Assembly: GCF_018882245.1 (NCBI RefSeq)
Contig: NZ_JACVOV010000002.1
Coordinates: 496,001 to 560,000, forward strand
Direction of reading: 5' to 3'
From: Polynucleobacter sp. AP-Capit-er-40B-B4
GTDB lineage: Bacteria; Pseudomonadota; Gammaproteobacteria; Burkholderiales; Burkholderiaceae
DNA length: 64,000 nucleotides
The notes beneath the pieces are model-generated. The model was not told the DNA's origin. It ran no database searches and saw only the letters and a list, made by a program, of their open reading frames with translations. Positions 18,568-26,736 of this stretch are shown here, piece after piece. Within the stretch, counting starts at the first letter, position 1, and every line of letters starts with the position of its first letter. Made by a program: the position numbers and the translations under genes.

Positions 18568-18630
18568 CTGCTAAATCACCATACCCCAAGAATTAAATTG
18601 ATAAGATGCATGTTTTAAATTGTATCGATT

Positions 18631-19521
18631 ATGTTCGGCTTACGTAAAACCCTCGGATCCCTTTTCAAATCAAGCAAGATTGATGAATCTTGGTTTGATA
18701 CTTTGGAAGAATCACTCATACAAAGTGATGTGGGCCTTCCTACGACCGAACAACTCATTAGCAAACTTCGTAAAGCGGCAAAATCGGAGAAGGCCTCCAG
18801 CCCCGAAGAGTTACAAGCGCTCCTCATTCAAGAAGTGAGTTCACTACTCACCGCTATTGAGCCTTCACCAAATCCACTCTTTACTAGTGACAAGCCTAAC
18901 ACTCCAGAGGTATGGTTAGTTGTAGGGGTAAATGGTGCCGGCAAGACTACAACCATTGGCAAACTCTGCCGACTCTTTCAGTCCCAAGGTAAATCAGTTC
19001 TGCTCGCTGCTGGCGATACCTTCAGGGCTGCTGCACGCAACCAGCTTCAAGAGTGGGGTGGGCGCAATCAAGTGGATGTTATTACCCAAGAAGGTGGTGA
19101 TGCTGCTGCTGTTGCGCATGATGCGATTCATGCTGCCATCTCTCGCAAGAATGACATCCTCATTATTGATACCGCAGGTCGTCTGGCAACCCAGGACAAT
19201 CTGATGGAAGAACTCAAGAAAGTGAAACGCGTCATTGGCAAAGCTCTCCCTGGAGCACCACACCACACACTGCTCGTTTTAGACGGCAATACTGGGCAGA
19301 ATGGTTTAAGTCAGGTAAAGGCATTTCATGCGGCCCTGGGACTGACCGGAATCATTGTGACCAAGCTCGATGGCACCGCCAAAGGCGGCGTGATCTGTGC
19401 TCTTGCCCACACCCTGCAAGAAGTTCCAAAACCCGCTGTCCTAGCCCTAGGCAAAGGTGAGGGAATTGATGATTTAGCCCCCTTTACGGCAGGGCAATAT
19501 TCTTCCGAATTATTCAATTAA
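18631..19521 (+). CDS. ftsY: Signal recognition particle receptor FtsY
   Basis: The SRP receptor GTPase for co-translational membrane targeting. The 296 residues hold an N domain (about 1-85) and G domain with GVNGAGKTTTIGKL, DTFRAAARNQL, DTAGRLATQ and TKLDGTAKGG. It lacks the long acidic A domain seen in E. coli FtsY. The neighbouring minus-strand rsmD run matches the common rsmD-ftsY linkage. Confidence 0.95.
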   Translation: MFGLRKTLGSLFKSSKIDESWFDTLEESLIQSDVGLPTTEQLISKLRKAAKSEKASSPEELQALLIQEVSSLLTAIEPSPNPLFTSDKPNTPEVWLVVGVNGAGKTTTIGKLCRLFQSQGKSVLLAAGDTFRAAARNQLQEWGGRNQVDVITQEGGDAAAVAHDAIHAAISRKNDILIIDTAGRLATQDNLMEELKKVKRVIGKALPGAPHHTLLVLDGNTGQNGLSQVKAFHAALGLTGIIVTKLDGTAKGGVICALAHTLQEVPKPAVLALGKGEGIDDLAPFTAGQYSSELFN

Positions 19522-19549
19522 ATCAGTAACTTATAGTGATATAAAACGA

Positions 19550-19576
19550 TTAGCACTCTCTTGACAAGAGTGCTAA
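19550..19576 (+). promoter_or_regulatory. CIRCE operator (HrcA-binding site) upstream of rpoH
   Basis: TTAGCACTC - N9 - GAGTGCTAA is a perfect match to the CIRCE consensus, 37 bp before the rpoH start. The nine-base spacer contains TTGACA (19561-19566), a consensus -35, so repressor binding would block the promoter. No good TATAAT is seen at 17 bp; TCTATT lies at 18 bp. Confidence 0.93.
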
Positions 19577-19613
19577 AATAGAACTCTATTAACACCTCAT
19601 ATTTATAAAAAAA

Positions 19614-20537
19614 ATGGTTCAAAAGAAATCTGACAAACCGAATTTGCAAACGCTGCCAGTCGCGCAGACTGCGGCGGCGTCTGCATTTCCAATGCTGCCA
19701 ACTCTTGGGGTTGGCACTCTCGATTCATACATTGCGTACGTTAATCGCGTACCGATGCTCAGTGCTGCGGAAGAGTTACATCTTGCGCAGGAATTTCGTC
19801 GCACAGAAAATGTTGATGCTGCTAAAACTTTAGTGCTGTCACATTTGCGTTTAGTGGTTTCTGTTGCTCGCCAATATCTTGGCTATGGCATTCCACACGC
19901 AGACCTAATTCAAGAAGGCAATATTGGCTTGATGAAAGCTGTGAAACGTTACGATCCAAGTAATGGTGCACGCCTGGTCTCTTATGCGATTCATTGGATC
20001 AAAGCAGAAATTCACGAGTACATTCTCAAGAATTGGCGCTTAGTTAAAACAGCAACCACTAAAGCACAACGCAAATTGTTTTTTAACTTGCGTAGCAATA
20101 AACCCACCTTAAGTGCACTCACTCCAAGTGAAGTGGAGGCGCTAGCTAAAGCACTTGACGTCAAAGGTTCTGACGTTAAAGAAATGGAAATGCGTCTTGC
20201 TGGTGGAGATATTGCGCTTGAGAGTGATGATGGCGATGATGATGCTGCCTACGCCCCAATTCAATGGCTAGCAGACAACTCGCAAGAGCCTACCGCTCGT
20301 ATTGCCAGCGCTGAAGCGGATGCCTTGCAGGGTCCTAAATTAGATCAAGCACTGATGGCTTTAGATGAGCGCAGTCGCAATATTGTGCAATCTCGTTGGT
20401 TAGCGATGGATACCGAAGGCAATGGCACCAAGACATTGCATGATCTTGCGGATGAATACGGCATCTCCGCAGAGCGTGTTCGCCAAATCGAAACTGCAGC
20501 GCTCAAAAAGATGCGTGGATTACTCCAGGCAGCCTAA
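19614..20537 (+). CDS. rpoH: RNA polymerase heat-shock sigma factor RpoH (sigma-32)
   Basis: Directs transcription of heat-shock genes. The 307 residues include region 2 (DLIQEGNIGLMKAVKRYDP, then SYAIHWIKAEI), the diagnostic RpoH box QRKLFFNLR at 152-160, and region 4 with HDLADEYGISAERVRQIE. The RpoH box separates it from RpoD and RpoS. The ATG follows an A-rich tract with no recognisable Shine-Dalgarno. A CIRCE operator lies just upstream, so control by HrcA is likely. Confidence 0.96.
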   Translation: MVQKKSDKPNLQTLPVAQTAAASAFPMLPTLGVGTLDSYIAYVNRVPMLSAAEELHLAQEFRRTENVDAAKTLVLSHLRLVVSVARQYLGYGIPHADLIQEGNIGLMKAVKRYDPSNGARLVSYAIHWIKAEIHEYILKNWRLVKTATTKAQRKLFFNLRSNKPTLSALTPSEVEALAKALDVKGSDVKEMEMRLAGGDIALESDDGDDDAAYAPIQWLADNSQEPTARIASAEADALQGPKLDQALMALDERSRNIVQSRWLAMDTEGNGTKTLHDLADEYGISAERVRQIETAALKKMRGLLQAA

Positions 20538-20539
20538 AT

Positions 20540-20567
20540 AAAAAGGGTTCGATTAAGAACCCTTTTT
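20540..20567. terminator. Bidirectional terminator between rpoH and the sco gene
   Basis: AAAAAGGGTTC - GATTAA - GAACCCTTTTT is a perfect stem with A and T tracts on the two sides. It serves rpoH on the plus strand and the SCO gene on the minus strand. Confidence 0.88.
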
Positions 20568-20573
20568 AGTTTC

Positions 20574-21158
20574 TTACTTCAGAAGTTCTTTCAAATCATG
20601 CGCCAAGGTCTCAGGACCTTGTGCGTGTTTGATATATAAACGTAAGCGACCATCTGGATCAAACGCATAACTACCTGCTGTGTGATCCATGGTGTACGAG
20701 CCTGGCTTTGTACCCGGCACCTTCTTGTAATAAATCTTGAAGTCCTTGGTGACCTTATCTAATGCAGCTTCATCCGCTGGACGCAAGCCTAAGAAACGTG
20801 GATCAAATGCAGGAACGTACTGCTTCAAAATCTCTGCTGTATCTCGCTCTGGATCCACCGTCACAAAAAGCACTTGAACCTTATCTGACTGGGGTCCCAG
20901 CAGAGTCATGACTTGCTGCATTTCGGTCAAGGTTGTTGGGCAAACATCAGGACATTGCGTATAGCCAAAAAACATCACTACGACCTTGCCCTTGAAGTCG
21001 GCCAAGGTTCTTACCTTGCCATCTGGATCCAGCAAACTAAAGTCTTTACCAAATGCGGTGCTGCCGGTGATATCAATGTTTTTGAACTCTGGCTTTGGGC
21101 TACAAGCAATTAACACAAAACACAGAATTGCCAGAAAGCAAACTCTTAGAAAATTCAT
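20574..21158 (-). CDS. SCO1/SenC-family copper chaperone for cytochrome oxidase
   Basis: 194 residues with an N-terminal lipoprotein-type signal (CFVLIACS, lipobox cysteine about residue 19). It has a thioredoxin-like domain with the copper-binding CPDVCPTT motif and a conserved distal histidine in MDHTAGSY. It should help assemble the CuA site of CoxB at the periplasmic face. It is the last gene of the minus-strand surf1-ctaA-ctaB run, 7 bp after ctaB. Confidence 0.93.
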   Translation of the reverse strand: MNFLRVCFLAILCFVLIACSPKPEFKNIDITGSTAFGKDFSLLDPDGKVRTLADFKGKVVVMFFGYTQCPDVCPTTLTEMQQVMTLLGPQSDKVQVLFVTVDPERDTAEILKQYVPAFDPRFLGLRPADEAALDKVTKDFKIYYKKVPGTKPGSYTMDHTAGSYAFDPDGRLRLYIKHAQGPETLAHDLKELLK

Positions 21159-21165
21159 ATGGATC

Positions 21166-22059
21166 TCAGAGGAAATAGTGGTCTATTAAAAGCGCTGCAA
21201 ATAGTAGCGATAAATAGGTAATAGAAAAGCGGAATGTTTTCTTAGCCAAAGCATCGCTATAAGAAATAAATAGCGCAACGACATAAGCCAGGAACATCAA
21301 ACCCAAAATGATGGCAGATATTAAATACACCATACCGCTCATGCCATAGATATAAGGCAGCATCGTAGCGGCAATCAGAATCAAGGTATAGAGCACGATA
21401 TTGAGAAGCGTGAAACGCTCTCCATGTGTGACTGGCAACATTGGTAAACCAGACTGCACATAGTCATCACGGCGATATAAAGCTAATGCCCAGAAATGTG
21501 GGGGCGTCCATACAAAGATGATGAGAACCAAAAGCCAAGCTTCTGCTGAAAGGGTATTGGTCACCGCCGCCCAGCCCAATGCAGGCGGCATTGCACCTGA
21601 CAAGCCGCCAATCACAATATTTTGCGGTGTAGCGGGCTTGAGCAACCAGGTATAAATCACTGCATAGCCAACGAAAGTGGCAAGTGTTAGCCACATCGTC
21701 AAAGGGTTGCAGAAGGTCCATAAAATAACCATTCCGAGCGAACCCAAAATGATGGAAAAAATAATGATATGAAATGGCGTTACTTCGCCAGTAGCAGATG
21801 GACGCCATGACGTGCGCTTCATCTTGGCATCAACAGCTTGCTCAATTAAACAATTCACTGCAAATGCTGCTCCAGCTAAAAGCCAGATGCCAACAATGCC
21901 GCCGATAAGAACTGGATAAGGCACCATCCCAGGTGTTGCTAAGAACATGCCGATAACAGCGCAAAATACGGCGAGCTGAGTCACTCTAGGTTTAGTTAGA
22001 ACCCAATATTGACGCCAACGTGGCATAGCCACTGATGCGTTTATTTTAGAGTCACTCAT
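21166..22059 (-). CDS. ctaB: Protohaem IX farnesyltransferase (haem O synthase) CtaB/CyoE
   Basis: A UbiA-type membrane prenyltransferase that makes haem O for haem A. With the ATG at 22059 the product is 297 residues and begins MSDSKINAS; a longer frame upstream lies in ctaA and is not used. Landmarks are [18 protein letters not shown], the DxxxD-type region [15 protein letters not shown] and [10 protein letters not shown], plus about eight to nine membrane segments. It follows ctaA by 2 bp. Confidence 0.94.
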   Translation of the reverse strand: MSDSKINASVAMPRWRQYWVLTKPRVTQLAVFCAVIGMFLATPGMVPYPVLIGGIVGIWLLAGAAFAVNCLIEQAVDAKMKRTSWRPSATGEVTPFHIIIFSIILGSLGMVILWTFCNPLTMWLTLATFVGYAVIYTWLLKPATPQNIVIGGLSGAMPPALGWAAVTNTLSAEAWLLVLIIFVWTPPHFWALALYRRDDYVQSGLPMLPVTHGERFTLLNIVLYTLILIAATMLPYIYGMSGMVYLISAIILGLMFLAYVVALFISYSDALAKKTFRFSITYLSLLFAALLIDHYFL

Positions 22060-22061
22060 AT

Positions 22062-23183
22062 TTATGCCATCTTCTTTTGAATGAAAGGCTTCCAAGAGGC
22101 CCAATAACTCATTCTGACTAAACAGAATACCAAAGCAGCAGAGCCAGCGGTATGCAATAGAGCGGCTAATAAAGGCCACTGAAATATCACATTAGAAACA
22201 CCAGTCACGATCTGCAGCAGAAGCACAACCAGTAACAGCTTGGCCACCAAACCCAGACCAGATAAAACTGGGGTTGCCAACTGCAGTGCTTTAAAGCCTA
22301 AAGTGCCCAGTACCACCAACACCAGCACCGCAAATAGACGATGTGCCCAATGAATGGTTTGCAATGCCACTGGAGAAATAAATTCACCTTGGGCATTTAA
22401 GCCCAATTGGCGCCAAAGGGTGAAGCCTTCACTCCAATTCGTCTCAGGCCATGCACTTCCCAAGCAAGTCGGAAAATCTGGACAGGCTAAAACTGCGTAG
22501 TTAGTGCTCACCCAGGCGCCCAAGAAAACCTGGATAAAGAGAACTACAAAAGAAAGAGTGAGAAGCTGCGCTGAAAGTGGTCGAATACGAAGAACGCGAA
22601 CTGCAGAAAGTTTTTCTTCCCAAGATTGTTGTGCATACAAAGTTAAGCAGGACAATAAAACTAAAGCCAACATCAAATGAATGGTGACAATAATGGGTTG
22701 TAACTTGAGGGTCACAGTCCAAGCACCAAAAGCGCCTTGCACGCAAACTAATACAAGTAAACCGAGGCTGCCCAGTAAAGGATTTTTTCCTAAAGACTTG
22801 AGCTTAGTAAAGGCGATTCCTACTTGTACCAAAATGAGTGCGCCTACAGTCATTGCTAAATAACGATGAATCATCTCGATCCAAGCTTTGATAACCGTCA
22901 CAGGACCGGTAGGCATAGCGCTCTCGGCCTGCTGAATCTCGCTCAGCGCATGAAATGGATTGGAGGTGCCATAACATCCAGGCCAGTCAGGACAGCCTAA
23001 GCCTGAGTCAGTGAGACGTGTAAACGCACCAAACACAATCAGATCAAAAGTCATAAAGACCAATACCCAATTGAGTTTTTGAAAAAAACTATAGCCCGGC
23101 TTTCTCCAAAGATAAAGCAGCGGCAGGCCCGCAAAAATAATTGCGATAGCAGCTAACTCTAAAAATAAAATCAAGTTTGGCAT
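22062..23183 (-). CDS. ctaA: Haem A synthase CtaA (COX15 family)
   Basis: Oxidises haem O to haem A. The 373 residues have about eight membrane helices and the paired-histidine helices of the family, including [29 protein letters not shown] and a second half HWAHRLFAV. The cysteine pair and GCPDWPGC loop are seen in both halves ([10 protein letters not shown]). Its start overlaps the end of the upstream membrane protein gene by one base. Confidence 0.94.
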   Translation of the reverse strand: MPNLILFLELAAIAIIFAGLPLLYLWRKPGYSFFQKLNWVLVFMTFDLIVFGAFTRLTDSGLGCPDWPGCYGTSNPFHALSEIQQAESAMPTGPVTVIKAWIEMIHRYLAMTVGALILVQVGIAFTKLKSLGKNPLLGSLGLLVLVCVQGAFGAWTVTLKLQPIIVTIHLMLALVLLSCLTLYAQQSWEEKLSAVRVLRIRPLSAQLLTLSFVVLFIQVFLGAWVSTNYAVLACPDFPTCLGSAWPETNWSEGFTLWRQLGLNAQGEFISPVALQTIHWAHRLFAVLVLVVLGTLGFKALQLATPVLSGLGLVAKLLLVVLLLQIVTGVSNVIFQWPLLAALLHTAGSAALVFCLVRMSYWASWKPFIQKKMA

Positions 23184-23839
23184 TACAAATTCTCGCCCTT
23201 ATGATTTAACTTCAGGAGCTTTTCTAGGTCCTTCTTCATGCCAGCGAACTCTTTAGGAGAGTTCGTTACTGGGAAATACATCATCTTTGCGGGACTTGGG
23301 TCTACCAACTGAATCTGCTGACCCGCACCCTCTTTATTTAGCCATGCCTCAAAGTCAGAACGAAGTTTAGGATCCGACGGAAGAGAAACAATTTTGAAGC
23401 CCGCAGCTTTTTCGTCATACGCTTTAATGACTTCTGGATCAACAGGCTGACCATCTGTATTAACCCACAAGAGCTGTAGGCGACCACCCTCTCTCCCCAT
23501 GGCAACCTTTACTTGACGCATCAAAAATAAGGCTTCAATACATTTTTCATCCTTTACCTTGCATTCGCCAGCAGGGCGAGCAATTAAAAGACTCCATTTA
23601 CCTTGTGTAGGCGTATCAAGCCATGCTGTATTGAATTCTTGAGCTGGATAAATAAGAGTACCTAAATTGGTTTTACCGCCTGTAGGCTTAATCACGTAAT
23701 ACGTAAAATAGGATGCGATTACTGGAGAGGCGCAAGCTAGCAATAGCAATAGCATCTGAATGCGGCCACGACGGGTGCGCGCATTAATAGCAGCCGAATC
23801 TACCTGTGATGCCGGAATTAACAACTCTTTATCACTCAC
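23183..23839 (-). CDS. Membrane-anchored SCO-like or thioredoxin-like protein of the cox assembly cluster
   Basis: I do not recognise a named family member. The GTG at 23839 has a GAGGGG ribosome site about eight bases upstream and gives 218 residues; longer starts reach 23866. One transmembrane helix lies near residues 30-50 (MLLLLLACASPVIASYF), followed by a soluble domain resembling a degenerate SCO/thioredoxin fold: GKWSLLIARPAGECKVKDEKC and LLWVNTDGQPVDPEV. The two cysteines are spaced C-X5-C instead of C-X3-C. It lies between surf1 and ctaA, so a role in oxidase assembly is inferred from context only. Confidence 0.75.
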   Translation of the reverse strand: MSDKELLIPASQVDSAAINARTRRGRIQMLLLLLACASPVIASYFTYYVIKPTGGKTNLGTLIYPAQEFNTAWLDTPTQGKWSLLIARPAGECKVKDEKCIEALFLMRQVKVAMGREGGRLQLLWVNTDGQPVDPEVIKAYDEKAAGFKIVSLPSDPKLRSDFEAWLNKEGAGQQIQLVDPSPAKMMYFPVTNSPKEFAGMKKDLEKLLKLNHKGENL

Positions 23840-24632
23840 CCTTGATCCCCTCGTGCCCATGACCAAAACCCTGACGTTTATATTGCCGCAAACCTGTAGC
23901 TAACCAAAATACGAAACCAGCAAAAGCTAAAGCAAACCACTGGAATGCATAAGCATAATGGCGATCGACTCCACTTGTCAGAGGCGCCCATTCACGCAGC
24001 AAACCATCACCCGAGCCGACTTCAACTTCACGCAAAATAAATGAGGCTTGCGTCCAATGATGCAACTTACCTTCAGACACCAAGTCAAAATTTTGCTCAA
24101 TCCTAGGCTTACTAGGATCAATAACATTCTTACCGCTACCTAACTCATAAACCTTACCAGGCTGCGCAAAAACGATGCCTTCTACATTGACTATCCGATT
24201 TGGCGTTTGTACTGGCGGCAAAGTCTCACGATTTTCATTGTTTCGTGGCGCCCAACCCCTATTAACCCAAAGAATCTCATCCTTGCCCTCTAGCCTTAAA
24301 GGCATCATCAGATAGAAACCCGATTGCGCAGTAGTGCTGCCGGCAGGAGGAACTGGTCTAGGCCGGTTATCCAGCCAAATAGCGGCCTCAGGAATGTATT
24401 GACCTCTTGCAATCATACGGCGCTCACGAGCCTCCTCAAGGGTCCAAGGGCCTGCGTTAGCACTCAAGATAGGCATTTGCTGGCGCGCCAGTAAATTTGC
24501 CGCTAAGGCAATTTTGGTATCCGCTCTACTCAGCTGCCAAATACCTGCCCCACAGCCAATCGCAATCACGATTAAGGCTGATACAGTAGCAACTATGCGC
24601 TTTGTAATGAGAGCAGTAAAAAGACTATTCAA
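23832..24632 (-). CDS. SURF1-family cytochrome oxidase assembly protein
   Basis: A 266-residue inner-membrane protein with a helix at each end (about 12-32, and near WFALAFAGFVFWL) around a periplasmic domain. The family marker NRPRPVPPAG and a C-terminal RHYAYAFQWFALA are present. The visible start is TTG 24632; no ATG precedes the first helix. It overlaps the next gene by 8 bp. SURF1 proteins help insert haem A into subunit I. Confidence 0.92.
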   Translation of the reverse strand: MNSLFTALITKRIVATVSALIVIAIGCGAGIWQLSRADTKIALAANLLARQQMPILSANAGPWTLEEARERRMIARGQYIPEAAIWLDNRPRPVPPAGSTTAQSGFYLMMPLRLEGKDEILWVNRGWAPRNNENRETLPPVQTPNRIVNVEGIVFAQPGKVYELGSGKNVIDPSKPRIEQNFDLVSEGKLHHWTQASFILREVEVGSGDGLLREWAPLTSGVDRHYAYAFQWFALAFAGFVFWLATGLRQYKRQGFGHGHEGIKGE

Positions 24633-24656
24633 GAGATTTAATAATAAGGATTTGTG

Positions 24657-24869
24657 ATGAAGTGGATTATTCCAATTGTCCTACTAATGATTGTTTTTAG
24701 CTTAGGATCGGCTTTGTATTACATGATGAAAGATAGGGGCAATAGCTCACGCATGGTCCACTCACTCATGCTGCGTATCGGACTATCTATCGCACTGTTT
24801 GCCGGAATTCTACTGGCCCACTACTTTGGACTCATTGAGGCCACTGGAATTAAAGTAGGCACCAATTAA
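24657..24869 (+). CDS. Twin-transmembrane small protein, DUF2909 type
   Basis: A 70-residue protein with two hydrophobic helices (about 3-22 and 43-60) separated by a short basic loop (MMKDRGNSSRMVHS). The ATG at 24657 has AAGGA six bases before it, better than the GTG at 24654. It lies divergently from surf1 and convergently to coxC, a position that I recall for DUF2909 proteins in betaproteobacterial cox regions. Function unknown. Confidence 0.8.
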   Translation: MKWIIPIVLLMIVFSLGSALYYMMKDRGNSSRMVHSLMLRIGLSIALFAGILLAHYFGLIEATGIKVGTN

Positions 24870-24897
24870 ACGGCACCTCTCTTTGAGGGCTTAAAAA

Positions 24898-24925
24898 CAA
24901 ATCGGGGCTTTAGGCCCCGATTTTT
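24898..24925. terminator. Bidirectional terminator between the twin-TM gene and coxC
   Basis: AAATCGGGGC - TTTAG - GCCCCGATTTTT forms a GC-rich stem with a T tract on the plus side and, read on the minus strand, a TTTGTTTTT tail after coxC. Confidence 0.88.
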
Positions 24926-24931
24926 ATTGGA

Positions 24932-25786
24932 TTACATCCAGTAAACAGCGATGTACAGGCCGAGCCAGACTACGTCAACGAAGTGCCAGTACCAAGCGGC
25001 ACCTTCAAATGCAAAGTGATGCTGAGAAGTAAAGTCGCCACGAATCATACGACGCAAGACAATCGCCAACATCGTGCCACCAAGGAATACGTGGAAGCCA
25101 TGGAAGCCGGTCAACATGAAGAATGTAGAGCCATAAATGCCTGAAGTTAGCTTCAAGTTCAACTCATGATAGGCATGGTAGTACTCGTAAACTTGGAAGC
25201 CCAAGAAGACAATACCCAAACCAACAGTTGCAGCCAAGCCAACGATGGCTTTCTTCATATGGTTTTCTACTAGCGCATGGTGAGCGATAGTAATCGTTAC
25301 ACCAGAGCTCAAGAGCAACAATGTATTGATTGTTGGAATAGGCCAAGGGCCCATGGTGGTGAATTTCTCAACCAAACCAGCAGGACCATCATTTGGCCAA
25401 ACAGCCTGGAAATTAGGCCAAAGCAATTTGCTTTCCACATCACCCATCCAAGGCATCGCAATATTGCGCGCATAGAACAAGGCGGCAAAGAATGCGCCGA
25501 AGAACATGATTTCAGAGAAGATGAACCAAGCCATTGACCAGCGATAGGAGATGTCAACGTTGACACCGTTCTTGCCAGCATTGGATTCTGCAATCGTGTC
25601 ACCGAACCAGTTATAGAGAACATAAAGAACAAACGCGACGCCCGCGAGGGTCAAAGGTCCGCCCCAAGAGGCATGATTTACCCATCCAGAAATACCAAAG
25701 CCAAAAGCAATTAAGCCAAAAGCGGCCATTGCTGGATGTCTAGATAGTCCAGGGACGAAATAGTATGGGGTTGAATTGGATGACAT
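24932..25786 (-). CDS. coxC: Cytochrome c oxidase subunit III
   Basis: Membrane subunit III of the aa3-type oxidase. With ATG 25786 the product is 284 residues beginning MSSNSTPYYF; an upstream TTG at 25804 is less likely. It has about seven membrane helices and the family stretches SEIMFFGAFFAALFYAR, HHALVENHMKKA, TGFHGFHVFLGG and WYWHFVDVVWLGLY. It ends the coxB-coxA-ctaG-coxC run. Confidence 0.95.
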   Translation of the reverse strand: MSSNSTPYYFVPGLSRHPAMAAFGLIAFGFGISGWVNHASWGGPLTLAGVAFVLYVLYNWFGDTIAESNAGKNGVNVDISYRWSMAWFIFSEIMFFGAFFAALFYARNIAMPWMGDVESKLLWPNFQAVWPNDGPAGLVEKFTTMGPWPIPTINTLLLLSSGVTITIAHHALVENHMKKAIVGLAATVGLGIVFLGFQVYEYYHAYHELNLKLTSGIYGSTFFMLTGFHGFHVFLGGTMLAIVLRRMIRGDFTSQHHFAFEGAAWYWHFVDVVWLGLYIAVYWM

Positions 25787-25815
25787 CTTATTCTCTCTAT
25801 TCAATCAAAAAATAA

Positions 25816-26010
25816 TCAATGGGACACAACTGCTTTCACTATCAACAGGAGAACGCCCATAAAAATCAAGGCGCCAATAACTCCTGCAATGATAATGTGC
25901 ACAAAACTCAATGAAGCAACATCTTCCTGCAAACCAGACTTCTTACGCACCCCCAAAAAGCCCCACATCACGGCTTTCATAGACTGCATAAAACTACTTT
26001 TCTTTTTCAT
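25816..26010 (-). CDS. DUF2970 small membrane protein
   Basis: A 64-residue protein with a basic N-terminus, a conserved AVMWGFLGVRKKSG stretch and one membrane helix (about 38-60). This combination matches DUF2970, found between ctaG and coxC in betaproteobacteria. It overlaps the ctaG stop by 4 bp. The role in the oxidase is not known. Confidence 0.82.
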   Translation of the reverse strand: MKKKSSFMQSMKAVMWGFLGVRKKSGLQEDVASLSFVHIIIAGVIGALIFMGVLLLIVKAVVSH

Positions 26011-26591
26011 GAAGCCAACCTTGATTTAGGGGCTGGCGGCGTACCACCTAAACCCAACTCAAAGAAGGTATATGACAAAGTAATTGTTTTTACATCATCC
26101 GGTAAACCTGCATCGATCACAAATACTACCGGCATCTTTTTTGTTTCTTTTGCTGCTAGCGTTTGCTCCTGAAAGCAAAAGCACTCTAATTTCGTAAAAA
26201 ACTCCGTTGCGCTTTTAGGCGCATAACTCGGTATTGCTTGAGCGCGTACAGGGCGATTTTGATTGTTGGTTACTTCATAAACAATCTCAGTCAGTTCACC
26301 AGGATGCACCTCTAAAAAATTCTTAACTGGTTTGAAGGTAAACGGGCCACGGCTATTCGAATCAAACTCAATGGTTACTGTACGAGCATAGTTAACTTGG
26401 GTATTGCCAACCTTGTTAGGACTGAAGGCTCTGACACCATAATCATTCTTGCTTGTTACTACGTTAATTCCAGTGACCTCACACAAGGCTTTGTACATCG
26501 GAACCAACGCATATCCAAAACCAAACATCATTACTGCCGCAATTAAGAGCTTTAATAAAATTTGGCGATTGAGTGATTGAGTCGTAACCAT
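26007..26591 (-). CDS. ctaG: Cytochrome c oxidase assembly protein CtaG (Cox11)
   Basis: Delivers copper to the CuB site of subunit I. The 194-residue product (ATG 26591; an in-frame TTG is at 26600) has one N-terminal membrane helix and a periplasmic immunoglobulin-like domain with the copper-binding motif CFCFQEQ and the stretch VVFVIDAGLPDDV. It is located between coxA and coxC. Confidence 0.95.
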   Translation of the reverse strand: MVTTQSLNRQILLKLLIAAVMMFGFGYALVPMYKALCEVTGINVVTSKNDYGVRAFSPNKVGNTQVNYARTVTIEFDSNSRGPFTFKPVKNFLEVHPGELTEIVYEVTNNQNRPVRAQAIPSYAPKSATEFFTKLECFCFQEQTLAAKETKKMPVVFVIDAGLPDDVKTITLSYTFFELGLGGTPPAPKSRLAS

Positions 26592-26604
26592 GTCTATCAA
26601 GGGC

Positions 26605-26736
26605 TTAACCCAGCAAGCTCCGTTTAATCACTATGCCAATAAAAAAGGCTACTACAACGCTCAACAGAATGAAGCCCATCCTGCGATTATTCGCAGCAAG
26701 GGCTTGCTTTCCAGATGAATTAAATTCCTGCTTCAC
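26605..26736 (-). CDS. Small single-helix protein overlapping coxA (oxidase small assembly type)
   Basis: A 43-residue frame starting with GTG at 26736, overlapping the end of coxA by 17 bp. It reads VKQEFNSSGKQALAANNRR and then one membrane helix (MGFILLSVVVAFFIGIVI). Short one-helix proteins at this position between coxA and ctaG are annotated in betaproteobacteria as cytochrome oxidase small assembly proteins. A longer frame up to 26820 is inside coxA and not used. Confidence 0.7.
   Translation of the reverse strand: MKQEFNSSGKQALAANNRRMGFILLSVVVAFFIGIVIKRSLLG

Noticed and set aside
24654..24656. GTG as start of the twin-transmembrane gene
   Set aside because: The AAGGA ribosome site is only three bases away from it; the ATG at 24657 is spaced correctly.
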